NCBI GenBank assembly: GCA_900548595.1
Contig: URLB01000009.1
Location: 1-24,657 of the forward strand
DNA length: 24,657 bases
Direction: 5' to 3'
DNA from: an uncultured Eubacteriales bacterium
Lineage (GTDB): Bacteria > Bacillota > Clostridia > Lachnospirales > Anaerotignaceae
Shown one piece after another: positions 1-6,531 of the stretch. Below the pieces are notes generated by a model, which was not told the origin of the DNA, ran no database searches, and worked only from the letters and a program-made list of their open reading frames with translations. Positions within the stretch are counted from its first letter, which is position 1. Every line of letters starts with the position of its first letter. The position numbers were made by a program, and so were the translations under genes.

Positions 1-370
1 ATACCCATTCATAAACCAGACCGACCGTAAACCACAACGGAGCGTAATCAAGCCTGATAACGTCCTGTATAGAATATGCGCTTGAACTGTAATCCCACGG
101 ACAGGCGGAATATTTTTTTAAAATGCGTCCGAAGACATACTCCGCTATAAAAATGCAGAGCATATACGTACCTCCTCTGATTGCCCACGGAAGCATTGTA
201 AGAAGATTAATTATCGACTCCAACAGTACTCCCATACCATATATCGGAAACATCCATAACGAAGACGTTCCTCTCAGAGTCCTATCACCGTTTCTTACGC
301 TATTTATGCCTGTCCATAAAATTTCCAGTCCCCAGCCAAGCAGTCCATATAAAACAAATCTGAATAACAT
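1..370 (-). CDS. CmpB-type (PF06541-like) membrane protein, cut by the window edge
   Basis: This frame runs from an ATG at 370 leftward off the window, giving about 123 residues without a stop. The translation has a hydrophobic start (GLLGWGLEILWTGI), then RTLRGTSSLWMFPIYGMG, a second hydrophobic stretch, and CPWDYSS followed by LDYAPLWFTVGL. The order GW.xE, SSLWMFPIYG, CPWDYS and W-F-x-x-G-L matches what I know of the 'putative ABC transporter permease' family PF06541 (ABC_trans_CmpB). These are small polytopic membrane proteins of unproven function in Firmicutes. The gene starts 30 bases after the spoIIP stop on the same strand, so the two are probably co-transcribed. The ribosome-binding site is weak (GTGGGAA, about 11 bases upstream), but an in-frame stop lies shortly upstream and no other ATG in frame is available. 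The family call is from memory of motifs. Confidence 0.75.
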   Translation of the reverse strand, partial: MLFRFVLYGLLGWGLEILWTGINSVRNGDRTLRGTSSLWMFPIYGMGVLLESIINLLTMLPWAIRGGTYMLCIFIAEYVFGRILKKYSACPWDYSSSAYSIQDVIRLDYAPLWFTVGLVYEWV

Positions 371-400
371 ATATTCATTGTTCCCACAATCGTATGGTAA

Positions 401-1483
401 TTATGTATTTTTATTTATTACGTTTACAAGTATTTCAGCCAAAGGCTCCATTGCATTCATTGCTTCCTGCTGTGTATTTGTCTGTGCCCCCACTTCTACA
501 AGAAGAGACTTGGGCAGCATATTAAGGCTGTATCTGTAGGCATTAAGATAATTTTTTCTGGCATAGCCCGGATACATTTTATCGGCGGCATATTTCATTG
601 TAAAGCTGAATGCAAGATTTTGTTCCAAATAAGGATTATCCAATCCTGCTGTCGGTACAAGATTATCATTTTCATATATTTTACATAAGCCGTTAAAAAA
701 CATAATCTGTGCAGTCGGCTTTCCGTTTATCTCCGTTACAAGTTTTTTAGTCTCATCGCCCAATCCGTCCCTGTGAAGATCTATCGCTATTTCAATGGAC
801 GGATTTTCCGCCAATATTTTTTCAATGACCGGTTCCATTCTCTCATAAGCTCCTGTAGTCGTCATTTTAGAATCCACATAGTCAAAACTTTCCGTACAAT
901 GCATCGTCTCTATTCCGTACTTGTTTTCCAACAATTCTTTCAGATATTCACCTGCGCCTACAATTCCTCCTTTATTCCCCATGGATGGATCGCTGTCTGC
1001 AAATTTTTCATGTGAGTGAGTATGGAATATAAGTATTTTCGGCCCATCGGTTTCTTTATTTATGGAAAAATCCATGTTAATAAACTTCTCACCGTTTATA
1101 TCTCCCTCTCTTATATCTGTTCTGGAGTCTACTATAAACATATTTTTCTTTAAATAATTAACATCCGAAAAATTTTTCTTTTCTTCGTCTGTCATTACAA
1201 ACAGCTCTCCGGGGTCAATCTCTACAGGTTTTGTCTGTTCTTTTTGCGGAGTTTTACCGTTTTTCTTTTCAATACTTATTTTGCTTTCGTGTTCCGAAGC
1301 ATAAATTTGCGAAAGAGTCGAAATTGTTACCGTTCTTTTCGGCATTATTTCCGACAGCGCTATGCTTTTTAAAAACAAATCGTTATCCCATACTGCCGCT
1401 GACGCTCCGAAAAGCGCCAGCACAGTCAATCCCGTCATATTTTTTTTGAAAAACAGCCTGTAATTAAATCCCCACCTTTTCAA
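401..1483 (-). CDS. spoIIP: Stage II sporulation protein P (peptidoglycan hydrolase for engulfment)
   Basis: SpoIIP is the amidase and endopeptidase of the SpoIIDMP machine, which thins septal peptidoglycan so that the mother cell can engulf the forespore. The 360-residue product has a short basic N-terminus, one membrane anchor (about residues 16-34), a low-complexity linker and a C-terminal catalytic domain. Family motifs are visible: LIFHTHSHE (H154, H156, E159), DLHRDG (H237, R238, D239) and LLVEVGAQTNT (E330), which fit the zinc-ligand and catalytic positions of the amidase fold. The start is a TTG at 1483, placed by AAGGAGG seven to eight bases upstream; no ATG fits this site. Length is close to the Bacillus protein. 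In Bacillus the gene is controlled by the mother-cell sigma factor E, but I could not find a convincing SigE promoter here. It runs divergently from ychF. Confidence 0.95.
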   Translation of the reverse strand: MKRWGFNYRLFFKKNMTGLTVLALFGASAAVWDNDLFLKSIALSEIMPKRTVTISTLSQIYASEHESKISIEKKNGKTPQKEQTKPVEIDPGELFVMTDEEKKNFSDVNYLKKNMFIVDSRTDIREGDINGEKFINMDFSINKETDGPKILIFHTHSHEKFADSDPSMGNKGGIVGAGEYLKELLENKYGIETMHCTESFDYVDSKMTTTGAYERMEPVIEKILAENPSIEIAIDLHRDGLGDETKKLVTEINGKPTAQIMFFNGLCKIYENDNLVPTAGLDNPYLEQNLAFSFTMKYAADKMYPGYARKNYLNAYRYSLNMLPKSLLVEVGAQTNTQQEAMNAMEPLAEILVNVINKNT

Positions 1484-1536
1484 AACGTCTCCTCCTTAGT
1501 ATAACCTTCATATTTCCCTAAATGTAATATATTCAC

Positions 1537-1592
1537 TTGACCTTCTTTATATTTCAAAATATATTTGTACTCGGTGAAATTTGTGATATACT
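1537..1592 (+). promoter_or_regulatory. Candidate tandem SigA promoters of ychF
   Basis: Two good matches lie in the divergent spoIIP-ychF gap. The first is TTGACC (1537-1542), a 17-base spacer and TATATT (1560-1565). The second is TTGTAC (1565-1570), a 16-base spacer and TATACT (1587-1592) with an extended -10 TGA just before it. The second would give a 5' leader of about 50 bases. Which is used cannot be told from sequence. Confidence 0.6.
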
Positions 1593-1651
1593 TGTAATTA
1601 ATCGTGCCGTTATTTCGGCGCAATATGAACAATGAAAGGACGAAACAAAAT

Positions 1652-2749
1652 ATGAAATTAGGTATCGTAGGGCTTCCCAACGTCGGAAAGAGTACCCTTT
1701 TTAATTCTATGACTTCCGGAAAGGCCGAAGCCGCTAACTATCCGTTCTGTACAATCGATCCCAACGTCGGCATAGTTGCCGTACCCGATGAACGTGTTAA
1801 CAATCTTGCAAAATTATATAACTCGGCTAAAATAACGCCTGCTGTTATTGAATTTGTTGATATTGCCGGTCTTGTTAAAGGCGCAAGCAAAGGAGAAGGT
1901 CTCGGAAATAAATTTCTCTCCCACATAAGAGAGGTTGACGCCATCGTACATGTTGTACGCTGTTTCGACGATTCAAACGTTGTACATGTCGACGGTTCCG
2001 TAGACCCCGTCAGAGATATAGAAACAATAAATCTGGAACTGATTTTCTCGGACTTGGAAATACTTGAAAGAAGGATTGCAAAGACAACCAAAGCCGCTCA
2101 GGGAGATAAAAGTCTCAGAAAAGAGCTTGTAATTCTCGAAAAATTAAAAACCGAACTTGAAGGCGGAAAATCAGCGCGTCTTGTTGAATTTGACGATCTC
2201 GACGATAAAGCTTTTGTAGACAGCCTTACTCTGCTTACATCAAAACCGGTTCTTTACGCTGCAAACGTGTGCGAAGACGATCTTGCAGACGACGGCGCAG
2301 AAAACGATTATGTGAAAAAAGTAAGAGAATACGCTGAAAACGAAGGCTCTGAAGTGTTTGTTTTATGTGCGAAAATAGAAGAGGAAATCGCCGAACTTGA
2401 CGAAGATGAGAAAAAAGAATTTCTTGCGGATATGGGCGTGTCGGCAAGCGGACTTGACAGGCTTATATCAGCCAGTTATAAACTTCTCGGACTTATCAGC
2501 TATTTAACGGCAGGTCCCACAGAGTCAAGAGCATGGACTATCACAAAAGGAACCAAAGCTCCGGGTGCGGCAGGCAAAATACACAGTGATTTTGAAAGAG
2601 GCTTTATCAGAGCAGAAGTCGTATCTTATGATGACCTTATGCGTCTTGGTTCATATAATGCCGCAAAAGAGCAGGGACTTGTAAGATCCGAAGGAAAAGA
2701 ATATGTTGTAAAAGATGGAGACGTTGTTTTATTCCGATTTAACGTATAA
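1652..2749 (+). CDS. ychF: Redox-regulated ATPase YchF (Obg/OLA1-type P-loop NTPase)
   Basis: YchF is a universally conserved, ribosome-associated NTPase that prefers ATP to GTP and is tied to translation and stress responses. The protein opens MKLGIVGLPNVGKSTLFNS, carrying the G1 P-loop (GLPNVGKST, residues 7-15). The G3 motif DIAGLVKGASKGEGLGNKFL follows, then a coiled-coil insertion (about 130-180), the AANVCE region in place of a normal NKxD motif, and a C-terminal TGS domain with the terminal VVKDGDVVLFRFNV. At 365 residues it has the usual family length. The frame is open 16 codons further upstream, but the ATG at 1652 is the family start and is preceded by AAAGGA at a workable distance. 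It is flanked by its own promoters and a strong terminator, so it is probably monocistronic. Confidence 0.96.
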   Translation: MKLGIVGLPNVGKSTLFNSMTSGKAEAANYPFCTIDPNVGIVAVPDERVNNLAKLYNSAKITPAVIEFVDIAGLVKGASKGEGLGNKFLSHIREVDAIVHVVRCFDDSNVVHVDGSVDPVRDIETINLELIFSDLEILERRIAKTTKAAQGDKSLRKELVILEKLKTELEGGKSARLVEFDDLDDKAFVDSLTLLTSKPVLYAANVCEDDLADDGAENDYVKKVREYAENEGSEVFVLCAKIEEEIAELDEDEKKEFLADMGVSASGLDRLISASYKLLGLISYLTAGPTESRAWTITKGTKAPGAAGKIHSDFERGFIRAEVVSYDDLMRLGSYNAAKEQGLVRSEGKEYVVKDGDVVLFRFNV

Positions 2750-2757
2750 TACTGAAA

Positions 2758-2791
2758 ATGACTTTGATTTAAAAATCAAAGTCATTTTTTT
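2758..2791 (+). terminator. Rho-independent terminator of ychF
   Basis: A perfect 13-base inverted repeat (ATGACTTTGATTT at 2758-2770 and its complement at 2773-2785) is followed by a T run to 2791. It starts nine bases after the ychF stop. The convergent lipoprotein gene may share it. Confidence 0.85.
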
Positions 2792-2800
2792 CACTCTTTT

Positions 2801-3277
2801 TTAAATTGTGGACACATCGCACTGTGCGTTTTCATAGAACGTTACCTGTACGGTTGATTTCATATCAAAGTTATAGTACTCCGTTGTATTGGAGTTTGCG
2901 TCTACTACACAAATATCATACGAAGCCTCAAAATCGGGATTATCCAAAGAAAGTTTTACCTTTGTTCCGTCCGCTATTGGTGATGATAAAAGATTTTCTC
3001 CCCAATCTCCCGCTCCTGTTACCGCTACATAAATATCGGTTATTTCAACTCCGGAAGCATTGGCAGCATAAAATTCATTATCTGCCATAGCGTCGATTTC
3101 TTCAGATGTTATCTTTGTAAAATCCTCATCGGAAGTATCGGAAGCGCTTCCGTCATTTGTGTTTTGTTCCGTCTGCTGACTTCCTTCAGCGTCAGTCTTA
3201 TCTTCATCTTTACCGCAGCCGACCGCCGAAACCGCTATAACCAAAGCCGCCGCCAAAATCAGCAATTTTCTTTTCAT
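2801..3277 (-). CDS. Small secreted lipoprotein of unknown function
   Basis: The 158-residue product starts with a lipoprotein signal (MKRKLLILAAALVIAVSAVGC), with the lipidated cysteine at residue 21. A charged Ser/Thr/Asp/Glu/Gln-rich linker (about 22-60) follows, then a globular C-terminal part. That part contains ASGVEITDIYVAVTGAGDWG, a run from ENLL to KLSL, and a section from YDICVVD to VTF. This pattern (N-x-S/T-G-x-x-I, DWG-x-x-L, YDI-x-x-x-D, VTF at the end) resembles a beta-sandwich repeat I have seen in secreted Clostridia proteins, but I cannot name the family. The ATG at 3277 is chosen over an upstream in-frame ATG because GGGAG precedes it and the signal peptide begins there. 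It has its own strong promoter and is probably a single-gene unit. Confidence 0.8.
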   Translation of the reverse strand: MKRKLLILAAALVIAVSAVGCGKDEDKTDAEGSQQTEQNTNDGSASDTSDEDFTKITSEEIDAMADNEFYAANASGVEITDIYVAVTGAGDWGENLLSSPIADGTKVKLSLDNPDFEASYDICVVDANSNTTEYYNFDMKSTVQVTFYENAQCDVSTI

Positions 3278-3308
3278 CAGTATCGCTCCCTTTCTTTTTA
3301 ACGTCGTT

Positions 3309-3337
3309 ATTATACTAAAGCAAAATTTAAAAGTCAA
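3309..3337 (-). promoter_or_regulatory. SigA promoter of the lipoprotein gene
   Basis: Read on the minus strand, TTGACT (3337-3332), a 17-base spacer and a perfect TATAAT (3314-3309) precede the lipoprotein start by about 30 bases. The -35 lies inside an open frame that extends upstream of the real start, another reason to place the start at 3277. Confidence 0.85.
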
Positions 3338-3390
3338 CGAACGTCGTACGTTTTAATTATAGTTTAAGCTTATACATATTTTCAGGCGAT

Positions 3391-3466
3391 AAAAAAGTCC
3401 CGACATACATACGTCTATAATAATTCGATTTTGTAATCGGCAACGTATATATGCTCAGGACTTTTT
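3391..3466 (-). terminator. Long nested hairpin ending the six-gene minus operon
   Basis: Directly after the stop at 3472 lies a 76-base structure with three stacked parts. The outer stem is AAAAAGTCC (3392-3400) with GGACTTTTT (3458-3466). The middle stem is CATAcATACGT (3404-3414) with ACGTATaTATG (3443-3453). An inner CGATT/AATCG hairpin lies at about 3426-3439. On the minus strand the outer arm ends in a T run, as in an intrinsic terminator; the outer stem is symmetrical, so it could also work on the plus strand. It is much longer than the other terminators here. Confidence 0.7.
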
Positions 3467-3471
3467 ACCGT

Positions 3472-3951
3472 TTATTTTTTTACTAATTTTTTATTATTCC
3501 TTGCAAGCTCATATTCAGGAAGAAGGTTCTTCTTAAACATAACATCGAGATTTTTAAGTATGTCTACCTCCGGCATACCTATCTCATCGGCAAGCATCGG
3601 TACCATCAATGTTCCTTCGTCCTCAACTTCGAAAATTATCTTTCTGTATACATTAGCCTTTTTATAGGCTTCATATCCCATTCTGGCAAATACGGCACCT
3701 AAAATACCGTAAATACCGCAGAATATCATATAACTTTCTCCTGCAAATATTGCTATGGCAACTGCTCCTACCATAAAAATAACTCCGAAAACCATAGCTA
3801 TCTTCCCTAAATTAAGACACGTCTTTCTGCTGTACTGTCCCCTTTTCCACATTAGAACAGCACCTAAAGGCCACAGTAAAAGGCAAACTATGGCAATAAA
3901 TATCCAGCTGCAATAAAAAGGCACTTTTTCTTTATCATTTTGTATACTCAT
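3472..3951 (-). CDS. Three-helix membrane protein with a cytoplasmic helical tail
   Basis: This 159-residue protein is not one I can name. It has three probable transmembrane segments (about residues 13-35, 47-69 and 73-92) and no cleavable signal. It ends in a soluble tail (about 100-159) whose pattern, MVPMLADEIGMPEVDILKNL followed by a basic MFKKNLLPEY segment, looks like a small winged-helix fold found at the end of some Clostridia membrane proteins. The start at 3951 has GAGAGG about eight bases upstream. It begins 40 bases after the CARF nuclease stop with no promoter that I can see between them, so it is probably the last gene of the same operon and could act with the nuclease. That partnership is inference from position only. 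Confidence 0.75.
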   Translation of the reverse strand: MSIQNDKEKVPFYCSWIFIAIVCLLLWPLGAVLMWKRGQYSRKTCLNLGKIAMVFGVIFMVGAVAIAIFAGESYMIFCGIYGILGAVFARMGYEAYKKANVYRKIIFEVEDEGTLMVPMLADEIGMPEVDILKNLDVMFKKNLLPEYELARNNKKLVKK

Positions 3952-3991
3952 AACTTTTTCCTCTCTTCCCCTTGTTTTCCGCCTATATGTC

Positions 3992-5179
3992 TTATACTCT
4001 CTGCCATTTCAGCGCAACTATATCCTGTCCTGAAATCTCTTTGTAAAGACGTTCCCCAAAATCGCGGCTCTTTATATCTTTTCTGTCAAAAACTATTATA
4101 CCAAACTCTTCCGCTTTTTTAAATGTTCCCGTATTTTTTATTTTATCATCACCCGATGTAACTATAACGCCCTTGGAAAACCATCCTCCCAATCTCTTTC
4201 TCTGTATATACAGTTCATTTATATCGGGAGTTGCGATACGCCTCAGTTTGCATGATATGAATACCGGTATGGAATTCTCCATAATAATAACGTCTATCTC
4301 GTTTCCCGCCATTGACACATCATCATAGGCGTCCCAGTCTATCATTGTTCCCAATTTAACATCGGAAAACCGATTAAGCTTTTTCGCGCTTATGAATACG
4401 TACATTTCAAGCCACAGACCATATGTAGAAAGATATGTTTTCGCCTCCGGATAACTGTAAGTAAAACTTATCCTGTTGGCGTTCATGCTTAGTTCCCTTA
4501 TAAAACCGTTCTTCTCAAACATTTCCATCATTTTTCTTTCGGGTTTATACCTTTTTCCGTCTTTATGAAGAAACGGTATGTTTGCCGAAAAATGAAGTCC
4601 CGCTTCACTTACGGACCTTGCCGCCTGAATATATCCGCATGTATAGCTCCAGTCCCTCAGATTTTTGAAAATATATCGGCACATTTCCAATATGTCTTCA
4701 TAGTTTTTTTCATCAGGTTCCGTATGGGATTCACCGACAAATGCCGCTCCTTTTGCGTCAACAAAATCCTCCAGCGTAAGCCTTGCGGTATCCAATGCAA
4801 ATTCGGGATCGTCTATATCCTTTATTTTGCCTGCGGCAATATCAGTATAATATATTTTCGCTTTTTTCTCAACGCCGGCCTTATGTCCGCCTATCATCAT
4901 CAGTTCGCTGCCGCCGGTCATTTCCATTGCGCATTCGCCGTATTTATCTATTACAGCGCAGGTTTTTTCATAAATATCCTGAACACTGTTTATATCAACG
5001 GCAACTTTTTCAAGTTTTATATGAGGTATGTGTTTTCTAAAACACTTTTTTAATGCGTCGAAATATCTTCCGTCCGTTATCGCACTGTCATAAATGTATA
5101 CAACTCTTTCGGGCTTCAGCGTCAGCACGGCAAGTATATTTTTTATAGTATCCTTATCAAAATATTCTATAAGAGTCAT
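3992..5179 (-). CDS. Stand-alone CARF-PD-(D/E)XK nuclease of the Card1/Can2 (DUF1887) type
   Basis: The 395-residue protein has two recognisable halves. Residues 1 to about 125 form a Rossmann-like CARF domain: alternating strands and helices, then EMTGGSELMMIGG (TGG at 88-90), matching the TGG(T/S)K-type loop that binds cyclic oligoadenylate in Card1. Residues about 160-240 look like a linking helical or winged region. Residues about 250-395 fit the DUF1887/Card1 nuclease: GLWLEMYVF (E258), NEIDVIIMENSIPVFISCK (D296, K311), then ELYIQRKRLGGWFSKGVIV. Known relatives cut DNA and/or RNA when bound to cA4 made by type III CRISPR Cas10. Here no cas gene or array is in view. It starts four bases after the gerW stop, with GAGG inside the end of gerW, so the two are almost certainly co-transcribed. 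The position before K311, acidic in the motif as I remember it, is S309. Fold call is fairly sure; ligand and target are unknown. Confidence 0.85.
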   Translation of the reverse strand: MTLIEYFDKDTIKNILAVLTLKPERVVYIYDSAITDGRYFDALKKCFRKHIPHIKLEKVAVDINSVQDIYEKTCAVIDKYGECAMEMTGGSELMMIGGHKAGVEKKAKIYYTDIAAGKIKDIDDPEFALDTARLTLEDFVDAKGAAFVGESHTEPDEKNYEDILEMCRYIFKNLRDWSYTCGYIQAARSVSEAGLHFSANIPFLHKDGKRYKPERKMMEMFEKNGFIRELSMNANRISFTYSYPEAKTYLSTYGLWLEMYVFISAKKLNRFSDVKLGTMIDWDAYDDVSMAGNEIDVIIMENSIPVFISCKLRRIATPDINELYIQRKRLGGWFSKGVIVTSGDDKIKNTGTFKKAEEFGIIVFDRKDIKSRDFGERLYKEISGQDIVALKWQRV

Positions 5180-5183
5180 AAAC

Positions 5184-5576
5184 TTAATCCTCTACAACTG
5201 TCTTTTCCTCAAACTTTACGGTTTTTTCTTCCTTTTCCTCTTTTTTACCGAAAGCAGAACCGAAGTTAAGTTTAGCGGCTATACCCGGAGCCATATCAAT
5301 CAGTTTACTTACCGCGTCCTGATTTTTTATGTTTACCAGCTGCACCGTTCCGTTGGAAATCGCAATAACTGCGCTGGGCATTATTTTTGCCCCCAGACCT
5401 CCGCCGCCTGCTCCGTTATTTGCGCCGCCTGCTCCCACGCCGACAGACACGTCTACAAGCGGTATAAGCGTTACTTCACCTACTACTACGGGTTCTCCGA
5501 CAACTGTTTTTGATGAGACAAAATTGTCCATCTTGTCCATTAATATTTCAAGGTTGTTTCCTATTCCGTTTTCCAT
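5184..5576 (-). CDS. gerW: GerW/YtfJ family sporulation protein
   Basis: GerW (YtfJ) is a small protein that in Bacillus is made in the forespore and is needed for normal germination. The 130-residue product has an N-terminal helix, then VVGEPVVVGEVTLIPLVDVS, a Gly/Ala-rich segment (GVGAGGANNGAGGGGLGAKI) and PSAVIAISNG, all typical of PF09579. The C-terminal tail is charged and looks disordered. The ATG at 5576 is preferred over a GTG at 5585 because AAAGGG stands about eight bases before it. It begins one base after the stop of the DUF2953 gene, whose coding end supplies the ribosome-binding site, so translation is probably coupled. The pairing of DUF2953 and GerW matches Bacillus ytfI-ytfJ, which supports both names. 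Confidence 0.92.
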   Translation of the reverse strand: MENGIGNNLEILMDKMDNFVSSKTVVGEPVVVGEVTLIPLVDVSVGVGAGGANNGAGGGGLGAKIMPSAVIAISNGTVQLVNIKNQDAVSKLIDMAPGIAAKLNFGSAFGKKEEKEEKTVKFEEKTVVED

Positions 5577-5577
5577 A

Positions 5578-6531
5578 TCAATCACCCTTTACCAATAAAA
5601 TAATTATTTCCCTAACCGGTTTAACGGTTATGAATCTTAAAATATATAAAAGCATCATTGCGGGAACTATTCTTCCCCTAATGCCTATTTCACCATTAAT
5701 AATTTCTTTTTCAAAGGAAGCTTCCGCTTCGATTTTTTTATTCAAAATTCCATTAAGCGCCCAAAGCGCCCCTACAATCTGACCCGTCATTGCCGGATCC
5801 GAAAGACCTATTGTTCCCTTCGCATAAAAATCTTTCGGTTTAACACTTCTCAATATTGATTTTATAAGTTTAAATACAGCGTTAATCAGTTCTTTTCTTT
5901 CCTCTTTAGGCATTTTCTTAAAGTAATTAAAATCCGGTTTTTCATGCTTCTCGGAAATTTCTTCCTCTTCTTCCGCAAAATCCTCGGACATTTTTATACG
6001 TTTGACTTTTACTTCTGCGCTTTCCAAGCTGCACTTCGGTTCTTTAATGTCTTCGAGTTTTATTTTCCTTACTTCGTTTTCATCAAATTTTTTTGTCGGC
6101 TCGGATATAACGGTATTCGGTTTTTTTTGTTTTTCAGCCGCTTTATATTCTTCATTTTTTTCGGAAAATTCCTTACTCTGCTTTATTACGACAGCTTTTG
6201 AATGTTCTTTTGCCGATTTCTTATTTAATTCTTCTGTTTCCGATTTATCTTCTTTTGTCTCGGAAACATTTTCTTTTTCCGATAAGCCTATTGTTTTCCC
6301 TAATATTTTTATAATCGTTTCAAATTCGTTTTCATCATAACTTAAATTCAGGGTTATAAGTCCGAAAAATAATTTGACCTTTGCCAAAAATTCAGTCTTA
6401 TCATACTTTTTCCCATTTATATCATAGGAAACAGGACATACAAGCGCCGCAACAATCATAATGAAAATAGCAGCCAATACCCATAGTATTACCTTACCAA
6501 CTATTTTCAATACTTTCAGTACAGCCGTCAT
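5578..6531 (-). CDS. ytfI: DUF2953 (YtfI-like) membrane protein with a long charged insert
   Basis: The 317-residue product has an N-terminal transmembrane segment (about residues 13-34), a strand-rich stretch (CPVSYDINGKKYDKTEFLAK, FFGLITLNLSYDEN) and then about 120 residues that are extremely rich in Lys and Glu (about 85-205). A conserved C-terminal domain follows (LRSVKPKDFYAKGTIGLSDP, TGQIVGALWALNG, INGEIGIRGRIVPAMMLLY) with a second hydrophobic segment. The terminal domain is what I know of DUF2953 (PF11167), and its place directly before gerW matches ytfI-ytfJ of Bacillus. The Lys/Glu insert is longer than I expect for the family and is probably disordered. The start overlaps the upstream stop in an ATGA, and GAGGAG sits six bases before it. 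Molecular function is unknown. Confidence 0.85.
   Translation of the reverse strand: MTAVLKVLKIVGKVILWVLAAIFIMIVAALVCPVSYDINGKKYDKTEFLAKVKLFFGLITLNLSYDENEFETIIKILGKTIGLSEKENVSETKEDKSETEELNKKSAKEHSKAVVIKQSKEFSEKNEEYKAAEKQKKPNTVISEPTKKFDENEVRKIKLEDIKEPKCSLESAEVKVKRIKMSEDFAEEEEEISEKHEKPDFNYFKKMPKEERKELINAVFKLIKSILRSVKPKDFYAKGTIGLSDPAMTGQIVGALWALNGILNKKIEAEASFEKEIINGEIGIRGRIVPAMMLLYILRFITVKPVREIIILLVKGD

Noticed and set aside
123..539. Plus-strand frame of 138 codons at the left edge
   Set aside because: It crosses the complementary strands of both the CmpB-type gene and the spoIIP end, has no family features, and lacks a ribosome-binding site.
1484..1560. A SigE promoter for spoIIP
   Set aside because: Several AT-rich hexamers are present, but none gives a correctly spaced SigE -35/-10 pair, so I do not report one.
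3301..3470. Possible CRISPR repeat or MITE in the gap next to the CARF operon
   Set aside because: There is one palindromic structure only, with no regular direct repeats and spacers. A short ACGTCGT direct repeat occurs twice but is too short to mean anything.
4565..5053. Plus-strand frame of 162 codons
   Set aside because: It is the reverse-strand shadow of the CARF nuclease; its residues are a random Phe/Cys/Tyr-rich mix and no start signal is seen.
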